A stretch of DNA of 64,000 nucleotides, from contig NZ_CP094241.1 in the NCBI RefSeq assembly GCF_022749495.1, forward strand, positions 2,728,001 through 2,792,000. Reading direction: 5' to 3'. The notes beneath the pieces were generated by a model. The model did not search any database and was not told where the DNA came from. It saw only the letters and a list, made by a program, of their open reading frames with translations. Shown here piece by piece: positions 27,518-35,149 of this stretch. Source of the DNA: Neisseria macacae ATCC 33926 (GTDB lineage Bacteria; Pseudomonadota; Gammaproteobacteria; Burkholderiales; Neisseriaceae). Positions within the stretch are counted from its first letter, which is position 1, and each line of letters opens with the position of its first letter. The translations under genes and the position numbers were made by a program.

Positions 27518-27994
27518 ATGAGCGAGGGCGCAACCTTTTCCCGCTGGCTTCCCGACGAAGAGTCCACACTCGAGCTGGGCGGAAGTTGGGCAAAATCGCT
27601 GCACGCGCCATTGGTCATCCATCTGCAAGGCGATTTGGGCGCGGGGAAAACCACGTTCACGCGCGGCATCCTGCGCGGACTCGGACACACCGGCGCGGTC
27701 AAAAGCCCGACCTACGCCATCGTCGAATCCTACCCGCTGGAAGCGTTCACGCTCCATCATTTCGACCTTTACCGCTTTGCCTCGCCCGAAGAATGGGAAG
27801 ATGCGGGTTTGGACGACCTGTTCTCCCCTGACAGCGTCTGCATCATCGAATGGCCGCAACAAGGCGGCGCGTTCACACCGCCCGCAGACATCACCGTATC
27901 CCTGAATCACGCCGCGCAGGGCAGGGCCTGCACTGCTACCGCACATACTGCCAACGGACAAAAAAGTTTAGAAGCATGGTTAAATTCAAACTGA
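27518..27994 (+). CDS. tsaE: tRNA threonylcarbamoyladenosine biosynthesis ATPase TsaE
   Basis: TsaE is the ATPase of the TsaBDE complex that installs t6A37 on ANN-decoding tRNAs. The 158-residue protein has Walker A GDLGAGKTTF (38-47) and the motifs SPTYAIVESY and HHFDLYRF; Walker B-like residues appear as CIIEWPQQ. The gene overlaps amiC by 19 bases, which means the two are cotranscribed and likely coupled; tsaE-amiC pairing is common in proteobacteria. Confidence 0.94.
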   Translation: MSEGATFSRWLPDEESTLELGGSWAKSLHAPLVIHLQGDLGAGKTTFTRGILRGLGHTGAVKSPTYAIVESYPLEAFTLHHFDLYRFASPEEWEDAGLDDLFSPDSVCIIEWPQQGGAFTPPADITVSLNHAAQGRACTATAHTANGQKSLEAWLNSN

Positions 27995-29235
27995 CACGAA
28001 GACAAGTCGTCCGCCAAGCCGCCGGACTGTTGTTTACCCTCACACCGATCGCCTCCGCCCTCGCCAAAGCCGCGCCGCCCGCCCAATTCGTCGCCGCCCG
28101 TATTTGGCCTTCGCACGCCTATACCCGTATCACCATCGAAAGCTCGCGCGCCCTGCAATATCAGCATTTCGCCTTGGAAAACCCCGGCAGGCTCGTCATC
28201 GACATCCAAAACGCCAACATCAACAGCGTCCTGCAAGGCATTTCCGGCAAAGTCCTGCCCGACGACCCCTATATCCGCAGCATCCGTGCTGGACAAAACA
28301 CCCCGACGACCGTACGCGTCGTGATCGACCTCAAGCAAAACGCCTATCCGCAAGTCTTCTCGCTTGCCCCTGTCGGCGGCTTCAAAAACCGTCTCGTGAT
28401 AGATCTTTATCCGCACGGCGTCGATGCCAACGACCCGATGATGGCGCTGCTCAACGGCAACCCGCCGAAACGCCTGCAGACACAACGTCCTACCGATCGC
28501 ACGAACATTGCCCAAGACGCACCTCCCCGCTCCAACCGCGGCGGACGCCGCCCCGTCGTCATGCTAGACCCCGGTCACGGCGGTGAAGACCCCGGCGCCA
28601 TCGGACCCAGCGGCTTGAAAGAGAAAAACGTCGTCCTCTCCATCGCCCGCGAAGCCAAAAACCGCCTTGAAAGCATAGGCTACACCGTTTACATGACCCG
28701 CAACGAAGACATCTTCATCCCATTGGGCGTGCGCGTCGCCAAAGCCCGCGCCCGTAATGCCGACGTGTTTGTCTCCATCCATGCCGACGCCTTCACCAGC
28801 CCGTCTGCGCGCGGTACCGGCGTGTATATGCTCAACACCAAAGGCGCGACCAGCTCCGCCGCCAAATTCCTCGCCCAAACCCAAAACAACGCCGACGCCA
28901 TCGGCGGCGTTCCCAAAAGCGGCAACCGTAGCGTCGATAACGCCATTCTCGACATGACCCAAACCGCCACCATGCGCGACAGCCGCAAACTCGGACATTC
29001 CGTCCTGACCGAATTGGGCAAACTCAACCAACTCCACAAAGGCCGCGTTGACGAAGCCAACTTCGCCGTCCTGCGCGCACCCGACATCCCGTCCATCCTC
29101 GTCGAAACCGCCTTCCTGTCCAACCCCACCGAAGAGCGACTGCTCGGCAGCGACTCCTTCCGCCGCCAATGCGCCGACGCCATCGCCACCGGCATCCAAA
29201 AATACGTCAATACCGCCGCATTGCGCAGAGGGTAA
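27976..29235 (+). CDS. amiC: N-acetylmuramoyl-L-alanine amidase AmiC, Tat-exported
   Basis: AmiC cuts the stem peptide from MurNAc to separate daughter cells and release peptidoglycan fragments. The 419-residue protein has a Tat signal (LTRRQVVRQAAGLLF), an AMIN domain for septal targeting (about 45-140), a Pro/Arg-rich linker, and an Amidase_3 domain with zinc ligands in MLDPGHGGEDPGA and VSIHADAF and catalytic Glu in SILVETAFLSNP. I chose the ATG at 27976, which starts the Tat signal; the longer frame to 27850 would just read tsaE out of frame. In gonococci AmiC is activated by NlpD. Its terminator is a DUS pair. Confidence 0.95.
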   Translation: MVKFKLTRRQVVRQAAGLLFTLTPIASALAKAAPPAQFVAARIWPSHAYTRITIESSRALQYQHFALENPGRLVIDIQNANINSVLQGISGKVLPDDPYIRSIRAGQNTPTTVRVVIDLKQNAYPQVFSLAPVGGFKNRLVIDLYPHGVDANDPMMALLNGNPPKRLQTQRPTDRTNIAQDAPPRSNRGGRRPVVMLDPGHGGEDPGAIGPSGLKEKNVVLSIAREAKNRLESIGYTVYMTRNEDIFIPLGVRVAKARARNADVFVSIHADAFTSPSARGTGVYMLNTKGATSSAAKFLAQTQNNADAIGGVPKSGNRSVDNAILDMTQTATMRDSRKLGHSVLTELGKLNQLHKGRVDEANFAVLRAPDIPSILVETAFLSNPTEERLLGSDSFRRQCADAIATGIQKYVNTAALRRG

Positions 29236-29256
29236 GTCTGGTTTGCCGGAAAAGAT

Positions 29257-29302
29257 AAAAGGTCGTCTGAAACTTTGAAATCGGTTTTCAGACGACCTTT
29301 GT
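29257..29302. terminator. Inverted DUS pair, amiC terminator
   Basis: AAAAGGTCGTCTGAAA and TTTTCAGACGACCTTTG pair about 22 bases after the amiC stop. Confidence 0.8.
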
Positions 29303-29306
29303 GTTT

Positions 29307-29463
29307 TATAGTGGATTAACTTTAAACCAGTACGGCGTTGCCTCGCCTTAGCTCAAAGAGAACGATTCTCTAAGGTGCTGAAGCACCAAGTGAATCGGTT
29401 CCGTACTATCTGTACTGTCTGCGGCTTCGTCGCCTTGTCCTGATTCAAAGTTAATCCACTATA
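29307..29463. repeat. Correia repeat enclosed element (CREE 1, full length)
   Basis: 157 bp bounded by TATAGTGGATTAA and TTAATCCACTATA with the conserved core (CGATTCTCTAAGGTGCTGAAG). This is the full-length class. CREEs are non-autonomous elements duplicating TA on insertion and can carry promoters, an IHF site and RNase III cleavage sites. Confidence 0.95.
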
Positions 29464-29691
29464 TACTTTAAAACGGCTTGTTCGGTATGGACAAACTATT
29501 GCTTCAATGCCGCTTTGCGGCGGACGCAGTTTGCTTGTTCTGCCGGATTAGGAAGAGGAAGTCGAGTGCGGCTTCCAACTGGTTTTCTGCAAGCCGAACG
29601 CCTGACGAATACGCTGAACCTGCTCCGCCTATTTGTCGCGTATGATGCGATAGAACAGATTTGGCTGATGGCAGATTTGTTCCTTCCATAA
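29464..29691. other. Segment between two inverted CREEs, no recognisable gene
   Basis: These 228 bases hold no supported gene; a 61-codon minus frame exists but has no ribosome site or recognised similarity. The last 45 bases (29645-29688, AACAGATTTGGCTGATGGCAG...) are repeated almost exactly right after CREE 2 (29850-29890). Confidence 0.5.
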
Positions 29692-29849
29692 TATAGTGGA
29701 TTAAATTTGAATCAGGACAAGGCGACGAAGCCGCAGACAGTACAGATAGTACGGAACCAATTCACTTGGTGCTTCAGCACCTTAGAGAATCGTTCTCTTT
29801 GAGCTAAGGAGAGGCAACGCCGTACCGGTTTAAAGTTAATCCACTATAC
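29692..29849. repeat. Correia repeat enclosed element (CREE 2, full length)
   Basis: About 158 bp with the same ends as CREE 1 but in reverse orientation. It is flanked on both sides by a nearly identical 41-45-bp direct repeat. Confidence 0.95.
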
Positions 29850-29892
29850 GATGGAACAGGTTTGGCTGATGGCAGATTGTTCCTTCCATGAC

Positions 29893-29937
29893 AAAAGGTC
29901 GTCTGAAACCCTGTTTCGGGTTTTCAGACGACCTTTG
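29893..29937. terminator. Inverted DUS pair, flotillin-gene terminator
   Basis: AAAAGGTCGTCTGAAACC and GGGTTTTCAGACGACCTTTG lie about 27 bases beyond the flotillin stop on the minus strand. Confidence 0.8.
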
Positions 29938-29963
29938 CTTTCAGACCTTCTTTACGGCGTGGC

Positions 29964-31676
29964 TTATTCTTTGCCGATGCCTTTATCCAGTCCTTGCGTC
30001 AGACCGTTGATGTCGCCGCCGTTCAGGCCCAATTCTTTCAAGAGGCCGTCAACCAGCGGGGCTTGGCTGCGGTAGCGCAGGGCGCTGTTGACCATTTGGT
30101 CGGCGAGGCTGGCTTGTGTGGTTTGTCCGTCCGACACGCCTTCGGAGCCGTTGGCAGCGCCGCTGAATCCGCCCAAGCCGTTGACTTGCAGAATCTTGAT
30201 GTCGTCAATGTTTTCCATCGGGCGCACGGATTCGCGGATGATGTCGGGCAGGTGTTTCAACAGGGCGAGGCGCACTTGCATTTCGACTTGCTCGACGCTC
30301 AGCACGTTGGCGGCTTCGTTGACGGCGCGGGTACCTTCGGCATCGACTTTGTATTGCTGCTCTTGCGCTTGTGCCAGCAGGACTTTGGCATCGGCTTCAC
30401 CTTTGGCTTGCAGGCGTTGTTTCTCGGCTTCGGCTTCGGCGGCAATGCGCACGGCTTCGGCGCGGTCTTGCGCGGCCTGCTTCTCGGCTTCCGCGGCGAC
30501 GGTGAGCGAAATCGCGTCTTTTTGCGCGGCTTCTTCGGCGGCAATCAGTTCGACCGCTTTGGCACGCTCGGCGCGTTCGGTTTCGCGCACGGTAATCACG
30601 CTCTCTTCTTCACGCACGGCGGCGGCACGGGCTTTGTCGGCCTCGGCTTTGGCTTCGGATTCGGCACGCGATTTTTCGGCAACGGCGATGGCTCGGTCTT
30701 GTTCGGCAAGCTCGATGGCTTTGCGGCGTTCGACCTCCGCCTGCTCGACGGCTTGGGCTTTGCGGATGTCTTCGTTTTTAATGTCGCGTTCGGCGGCGAT
30801 GCGTTTCAAATCCACTTCGCGTTCGGCGGCGATTTTAGCTTCTTCCGCCTCGCGTTTTTTCTGCGCTTCCTGCTCAGCGATGCTGGCTTCCTGTTCGGCG
30901 CGGCGCACGGCGATTTCGCGTTCTTGTTCGAGTTTGGCGTATTCTTCTTCGCGCGAGATTTTCAGGCGTTGCTGCTCGGCTTCGAGGTTTTTGGTTTTAA
31001 TCGCCAAATCGGTGTCTTGTTCGATTTCGTTGCGTTTTTTGCGGCGGCCTTCGATGGTTTCGGTCAGTTTGGTCAGACCTTCCGCGTCAAACGCATTTTG
31101 CGGGTTGAAAAACTCAAAGCTGGTTTGGTCGAGGCCGGTCAGGGAAACGGTTTCGAGTTCGAGGCCGTTTTTAAACAAGTCTTCGCTGACGACTTGTTGC
31201 ACTTTCTGAACGAAATCAACACGTTTTTCGTGCAGCTCTTCCATCGCCATTTCGGCGGCGACGGCGCGCAGGGCATCGACGAATTTACCTTCGACGAGGT
31301 CTTTCAATTCGTCGGGCGACATGGTTTTCATACCCAGCGTTTGCGCGGCGGTGGCGATGCTCTCAGCGCTGGGTTTAACGCGGACGTAAAATTCCGCCAT
31401 CACGTCAACGCGCATCCGGTCGCGGGTAATCAACGCCTGCTGCGCCGCGCGGCGCACTTCGAGACGCAGCGTGTTCATGTTGACGGGGATGATTTCGTGC
31501 AGCACGGGCAGCACCATCGCGCCGCCGTTCATGATGACTTTTTCGCCGCCGAAGCCGGTACGGACGAAGGAGACTTCTTTGCTGGCGCGGCGGTACAGGC
31601 GGGTGAGGATGAGGCCGAGTACGAACAGCGCGACGAGTATGACGCCGGCGATGATGCCGATGGAAACTAGGTTCAT
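29964..31676 (-). CDS. Flotillin / YqiK-type SPFH membrane scaffold protein
   Basis: Flotillins form oligomeric scaffolds in ordered membrane domains. The 570-residue protein has one N-terminal membrane helix (IGIIAGVILVALFVLGLIL), an SPFH domain (about 25-210) and a long coiled coil rich in Glu-Ala repeats (about 215-480) ending with a Gly-rich tail. The closest match in layout is E. coli YqiK, whose partner YqiJ is an NfeD/OB-fold membrane protein. A matching gene lies upstream on this strand (33138-33803), but two AT-rich genes and repeats now stand between. A long antisense frame exists across this gene and is a by-product of its GC-rich codons. Confidence 0.88.
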   Translation of the reverse strand: MNLVSIGIIAGVILVALFVLGLILTRLYRRASKEVSFVRTGFGGEKVIMNGGAMVLPVLHEIIPVNMNTLRLEVRRAAQQALITRDRMRVDVMAEFYVRVKPSAESIATAAQTLGMKTMSPDELKDLVEGKFVDALRAVAAEMAMEELHEKRVDFVQKVQQVVSEDLFKNGLELETVSLTGLDQTSFEFFNPQNAFDAEGLTKLTETIEGRRKKRNEIEQDTDLAIKTKNLEAEQQRLKISREEEYAKLEQEREIAVRRAEQEASIAEQEAQKKREAEEAKIAAEREVDLKRIAAERDIKNEDIRKAQAVEQAEVERRKAIELAEQDRAIAVAEKSRAESEAKAEADKARAAAVREEESVITVRETERAERAKAVELIAAEEAAQKDAISLTVAAEAEKQAAQDRAEAVRIAAEAEAEKQRLQAKGEADAKVLLAQAQEQQYKVDAEGTRAVNEAANVLSVEQVEMQVRLALLKHLPDIIRESVRPMENIDDIKILQVNGLGGFSGAANGSEGVSDGQTTQASLADQMVNSALRYRSQAPLVDGLLKELGLNGGDINGLTQGLDKGIGKE

Positions 31677-31705
31677 GGGTTTTCCTTTCTTGTTGTCGAT
31701 ATACC

Positions 31706-31799
31706 CTTGAGGGGCGTGGGTTCAGACGGTTTTTTTAGGGTTTAGGGTCGTCTGAAAGGTTAAAAATCTGGGGTTTTAAAGGTAGGTCGGATTCTTGAA
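31706..31799. repeat. Direct repeat, copy 1 (with copy at 32497-32590)
   Basis: CTTGAGGGG, GGTTCAGACGGTTTTTT, GGGGTCGTCTGAAA, TTAAAAAT and GTTTTAAAGGTAGGTCGGA occur in the same order and spacing in both copies. They bracket a roughly 700-bp block containing an orphan gene. Confidence 0.75.
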
Positions 31800-31869
31800 T
31801 CCGACAATTTCGGTTATGTGCAATACGGTTGAAGCGGAGCGGTTCGTCGGATTCAAGAATCCGGCCTAC
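31782..31869. repeat. REPIN-like inverted pair of family B
   Basis: A forward family-B copy (31782-31805) and a reverse copy (31846-31869) form an 88-bp unit with GTAG and CTAC at the outer ends. Confidence 0.75.
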
Positions 31870-31966
31870 CAAGCTTAAAATAACGACTATAACGGCTGCT
31901 TTTTGTTAGTTTTATAAAATTTTTAGCGAGTAAATTCGCAGCAGGACTTATAAAGTTGTGATTCTT

Positions 31967-32308
31967 TTATTCATCCTCATCATGTAAGAAGGCGTCTTCT
32001 TCCTCTATATAATTCTTTGTATCTTCCTGAGAAGCAATTGTATTATCCAGAAAATTTAGACTAACCTCATCGTCCTCGCTATCAAGGAATAAATGAATTT
32101 CACCACCCAGATTTATAATGCTTCTTAGTACTTTTCTGAATTCTCTTAGCTTTTCCAGATCTAAATATAAGGTTTCAAGAATCTTTTCTTTATTTTCAAG
32201 TCTTCTTTGAATTTCAATAATCGGTTCTTGATTAAAAGCTCGTATAACTTTCAAAATCTTAATTTCATTTTTATTAGTTGAAACTTTCACAAAAAATTTG
32301 TGTATCAT
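31967..32308 (-). CDS. AT-rich orphan gene, function unknown
   Basis: The 113-residue product is not recognised. It is predicted mainly alpha/beta with charged helices (IQRRLENKEKILETLYLDLEKLREF) and an acidic tail (EEEDAFLHDEDE), with no signal or membrane segment. AAAGGAAAG precedes the ATG at 32308. The base composition is far more AT-rich than its neighbours and its codons differ (AAA, ATT, TTA), pointing to horizontal origin. It is bracketed by direct repeats and by REPIN-like elements. It lies on the same strand as the flotillin and its YqiJ-like partner, splitting that pair. Confidence 0.6.
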   Translation of the reverse strand: MIHKFFVKVSTNKNEIKILKVIRAFNQEPIIEIQRRLENKEKILETLYLDLEKLREFRKVLRSIINLGGEIHLFLDSEDDEVSLNFLDNTIASQEDTKNYIEEEDAFLHDEDE

Positions 32309-32404
32309 TCTTTCCTTTCGAAATCAAAAATCTTCAATAGGGTTTATTCGTTTCCCTAGAAAGCTTTTCTTCCAGTTTTCACCGATTTGCTAAGTGAGTA
32401 AACC

Positions 32405-32490
32405 GTAGCGTGGGCTTTGCCCGCGGCCTACTGTCGTTTGAATCAAACGATCATCCGAGATGTTTGCTTCGTGGGCGAAGCCCACGCTAC
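32405..32490. repeat. REPIN-like inverted pair of family A
   Basis: Forward copy at 32405-32426 (GCCCGCG variant) and reverse copy at 32469-32490 make an 86-bp unit. Confidence 0.75.
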
Positions 32491-32496
32491 GGACTA

Positions 32497-32590
32497 CTTG
32501 AGGGGTATCGGTTCAGACGGTTTTTTGGAATTTGGGGTCGTCTGAAAAGTTAAAAATAACGGTTTTAAAGGTAGGTCGGATTCAAGAATC
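32497..32590. repeat. Direct repeat, copy 2 (with copy at 31706-31799)
   Basis: Same order of blocks as copy 1, ending inside a family-B REP palindrome. Confidence 0.75.
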
Positions 32591-32598
32591 CGACCTAC
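32571..32598. repeat. Perfect family-B palindrome
   Basis: GTAGGTCGGATTC and GAATCCGACCTAC meet with only two bases between, giving a symmetric REP with GTAG at both ends. It lies five bases after the stop of the following minus-strand gene and may act as its terminator stem. Confidence 0.7.
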
Positions 32599-32602
32599 CG
32601 AG

Positions 32603-33007
32603 CTAATTATCAACCGTATGAAAAGCAGTCAAAAACTCATTTCTTTTTAATAAGAACATCTTATGTTCAGGGGCATTCAAAGGCTTTTTATTTTCGGAGA
32701 ATGCTGGAGCAATGCAACCCCATTCACCATTTCGTGCAAAATAAATAACAAAATCAATCTTAATTTCTCCCCATTGATTCGATACTTCTTGCTTCTTACC
32801 CTTATTGGCATCTACTGTTTTGATTTGGATACGGAAATAACGTTTTCCGTCCGAAATTAAAATATCCGTTTTATACCCATGATCCAAAACGGGGGTAAAA
32901 ACCTGCCACCCATCTTGCATTAACCAAACAACCACCTGATTCTCAAAAGATGTATTCAACAAAGCCTGCTTAAGTCCGTCAGAAATTGCGTCTAATCTTC
33001 TTGGCAT
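32603..33007 (-). CDS. Probable PD-(D/E)XK nuclease-fold protein
   Basis: The 134-residue product has the core expected of a small PD-(D/E)XK nuclease: an N-terminal helix (SFENQVVVWLMQDGWQVF), then YKTDILISDGKRYFRIQIKT, where Asp and the QxK pair stand for the D-(E/Q)xK catalytic set. Proteins of this look are often annotated as group I intron-type endonucleases or as restriction-like proteins. AAGGAAAAA precedes the start. It is AT-rich, like the orphan gene next to it, and has no methyltransferase partner nearby. Nuclease activity and any defence role are inferences; the fold call is from motif order only. Confidence 0.55.
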   Translation of the reverse strand: MPRRLDAISDGLKQALLNTSFENQVVVWLMQDGWQVFTPVLDHGYKTDILISDGKRYFRIQIKTVDANKGKKQEVSNQWGEIKIDFVIYFARNGEWGCIAPAFSENKKPLNAPEHKMFLLKRNEFLTAFHTVDN

Positions 33008-33137
33008 TTCATTTTTCCTTTTTGTGAGTTAAACGATAAATTTTTTTAAATTATGCTGATAGTGGTCATTTGAAAAACGGACTGTTCAAGTATGTAACTA
33101 ATTAAGGTATGTACAGGAACTTCATTTTCAGACGACC

Positions 33138-33803
33138 TCAATCCACCAAGCTCCCGCTCGGGTTCAAAATCGCTTTAAACGTATTTCCCTCCAGCGACAC
33201 CAGCAACACCGCGTCGCCCTGTTTCAACACTTCGTCGGAATCCGGTTCTGCCATTACATAATGCTGTTGACCATACACATCTTTCACCCGCACCTGCGCC
33301 GCGCTGCCTGCCCGTGCTTCGCCCAGTACCACCGTACCGATGCGTCCGATTAGGCTTTCCTGCGAAACAGCGGTGGTTTCGTCTTTGGGCATGATTTTGT
33401 ACAGTCCGCCCGCCGTCAGGCGCACCAGCGGCAGCGAAAGGAACCACACGGCTACTGCCGCCAGCCATCCGTTCAGATAGCTGCCGAACACGGCGGCAAA
33501 GGTCGTCTGAAACAGGTAGCCCGTCAGTCCGTACACGGCAAGGAACACCACCATCAGCATCAACACCGGCACGCGACCGACATACAGCCAGCTCAGAAAC
33601 CTGACGAACACGCCCGCGTCCGCAGCGTCCAGCCCGACTTCGGCGTGCGCGGTTTCGGTCAGGCTGTCGGGCAGCAGGTTGTCCAGCCAGTCGCTGATGC
33701 CGCCCGCCAGCATGGAGATGACTTCCAACACGCCGAGCAAAACCATCAGCGCGATGGCGATGCCGAAGATTTCCGTTTCGGGGGCGTTGATTAGATTCCA
33801 CAT
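33138..33803 (-). CDS. YqiJ/NfeD-like membrane protein with C-terminal OB fold
   Basis: The 221-residue protein has three or four membrane helices (IFGIAIALMVLLGVLEVISML, VPVLMLMVVFLAVYGLTGYLF, WLAAVAVWFLSLPLV) and a C-terminal soluble domain (about 145-220) with beta-rich sequence (GRIGTVVLGEARAGSAAQVRV) typical of NfeD/YuaF/YqiJ OB folds. Such proteins work with flotillins, and the YqiK-type flotillin lies downstream on the same strand. Between them are two AT-rich genes and REPIN-like repeats, about 1.5 kb. AAGGAA precedes the start. A DUS is read FQTT within a membrane helix (YLFQTTFAA), an unusual place for one. Confidence 0.8.
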   Translation of the reverse strand: MWNLINAPETEIFGIAIALMVLLGVLEVISMLAGGISDWLDNLLPDSLTETAHAEVGLDAADAGVFVRFLSWLYVGRVPVLMLMVVFLAVYGLTGYLFQTTFAAVFGSYLNGWLAAVAVWFLSLPLVRLTAGGLYKIMPKDETTAVSQESLIGRIGTVVLGEARAGSAAQVRVKDVYGQQHYVMAEPDSDEVLKQGDAVLLVSLEGNTFKAILNPSGSLVD

Positions 33804-33849
33804 TCTCGTGTTCCTTTTTATTCTTGCATTTCAAACAGGTATTGGATTT

Positions 33850-34332
33850 TCAGACGACCTCTCCGCTCTCAATCTCGGCGCGGCATTCAATTGGAAAGTT
33901 GACCGAGTTGGCGATGAAACACAGGCGGTGCGCTTCGTGATGCAGTTCCAAAGCTTTGGCGCGGTCGCTTCCTGCGGCGATGGTCACGCGCGGCTTCAAC
34001 ACGGCGGAGACGAAACGCCCCGCGCTCCCATTCCCGCCTTCGTCCATCACCGCTTCGGCATGGTCGGTGTAGGCGGTAACACAGATGCCCGCGTCGGCAC
34101 ACAGGTGCAGGTACCATAGTTTGTGGCAGGCAGAAACGGCGGCCAACAGCATTTCTTCCGGGTTCCAGCGGCCCGCATCGCCGCGGAAAGCTGGGTCGGC
34201 GGAACCGTGCAGGTCGGGCTTGCCCTCGGCGGAAACGGTAAAGTTGCGCAAATAAGCGGTGTAGGATGATGTGCCTTCGCCGAGATTGCCCGTCCATGTT
34301 GTCGCGGTGCGGTAAGTGTGTTTTTTGCTCAT
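33850..34332 (-). CDS. OsmC family protein
   Basis: OsmC/Ohr proteins reduce organic hydroperoxides with a Cys pair. The 160-residue protein aligns in layout: N-terminal beta sheet, central helix MLLAAVSACHKLWYLHLCADAG with the first reactive Cys, and RLCFIANSVNFPIECRA with the second. The motif differs from the usual Ohr CF..., so it fits the general OsmC subfamily rather than Ohr. AAAGGAA precedes the start. The last codons GAGGTCGTCTGA (EVV and stop) are a DUS. It sits in a group of envelope-stress genes. Confidence 0.85.
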   Translation of the reverse strand: MSKKHTYRTATTWTGNLGEGTSSYTAYLRNFTVSAEGKPDLHGSADPAFRGDAGRWNPEEMLLAAVSACHKLWYLHLCADAGICVTAYTDHAEAVMDEGGNGSAGRFVSAVLKPRVTIAAGSDRAKALELHHEAHRLCFIANSVNFPIECRAEIESGEVV

Positions 34333-34400
34333 TTTGACATTCCTTTCAATTATTTACTGTTCGCGGCAATAAAGACGGTATCCGCCTTGAAACGCCGACT

Positions 34401-34628
34401 CTAGTTGAGCCAGGCATAAGCCGATGCGCCCGCCGCCAAACTGATGCCCAGCCACAGCAGGATTTTGGTTTCCGCCCATACGTCATCCCAATACCGCCCC
34501 CGCAGTGCGCTGATAATGTCGGGTGTGCAATAGAATTCGACGCATTCGACAAATTCGTCCCAATCCTTAAACATCACAAAGTAAAGTAAGACGGCGGTTA
34601 GCAAGCCGATCAAGATGGCAAAAATCAT
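34401..34628 (-). CDS. Small two-helix membrane protein, function unknown
   Basis: The 75-residue product has two membrane helices (IFAILIGLLTAVLLYFVMF and ILLWLGISLAAGASAYAWL) joined by a polar acidic segment with two Cys (ECVEFYC). GGGGA is six bases before the ATG at 34628; an in-frame TTG one codon earlier is less likely. The gene lies between OsmC and the divergent small-protein pair. Not recognised. Confidence 0.6.
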   Translation of the reverse strand: MIFAILIGLLTAVLLYFVMFKDWDEFVECVEFYCTPDIISALRGRYWDDVWAETKILLWLGISLAAGASAYAWLN

Positions 34629-34642
34629 CAAATTCCCCTATT

Positions 34643-34685
34643 TTTCAGACGACCTGTGCGTATCGTAAAGAAAGGTCGTCTGAAA
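34643..34685. repeat. Inverted DUS pair between divergent small genes
   Basis: TTCAGACGACCT (34644-34655) and AGGTCGTCTGAA (34673-34684). Both neighbouring genes start here, so the pair lies in a promoter region instead of at a gene end. Confidence 0.7.
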
Positions 34686-34756
34686 CCGCTCCTAACTTTT
34701 CCCTAAGTCCTGCGTGTTTAAATGTCTATACCGACAACAGACGCAAAGGGAACGAA

Positions 34757-35101
34757 ATGAAATATCCGCAGTCGCAATATATAGAACCGTTCAAACCGCT
34801 TTTGAAAAAACTGCTGCTTCCTGCCGCCGTCATTTGCGCCATTTTTCTTGCAGCAGAAGGTTTCGACCTTTACGAAGACTACGCCCAATACCGTATGGAA
34901 ACCGACCCCGCGTTCGCGCAACACCACAACCGCGCCGTGTCCATCCTGCAAGGCAGAGGCTACGAGGTGCACGATTCCGACACCGACCTGCATTGGGCGA
35001 GACCCGTTTTGGAGTTTGAGGCCTACAAAGGCAGCTTGGAATACAAAATCGTGATGTCTTATCCCGATTTGAACATTATCGAAGAACGCGTTGATTTATA
35101 A
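34757..35101 (+). CDS. Small membrane-anchored protein, paralogue of the next gene
   Basis: The 114-residue product has one N-terminal membrane helix (LLLPAAVICAIFLAAEGF) and a C-terminal domain of about 70 residues resembling a PepSY-like fold: DPAFAQHHNRAVSILQGRGYEV ... RPVLEFEAYKGSLEYKIV ... PDLNIIEERVD. The same series of motifs recurs in the downstream gene, so the two arose by duplication. AAAGGGAACG precedes the start. Function is not known; PepSY-type domains often bind or inhibit periplasmic partners. Confidence 0.7.
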   Translation: MKYPQSQYIEPFKPLLKKLLLPAAVICAIFLAAEGFDLYEDYAQYRMETDPAFAQHHNRAVSILQGRGYEVHDSDTDLHWARPVLEFEAYKGSLEYKIVMSYPDLNIIEERVDL

Positions 35102-35149
35102 CCGCGCCCGAACATTCTTTACTTACCCCACGTCCCGAAAGGATACGAC

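Noticed and set aside
29994..31670. 558-codon open frame antisense to the flotillin gene
   Set aside because: Its Phe/Gly-rich composition is what Glu/Ala/Lys coiled-coil codons give on the other strand; no start context or family signature.
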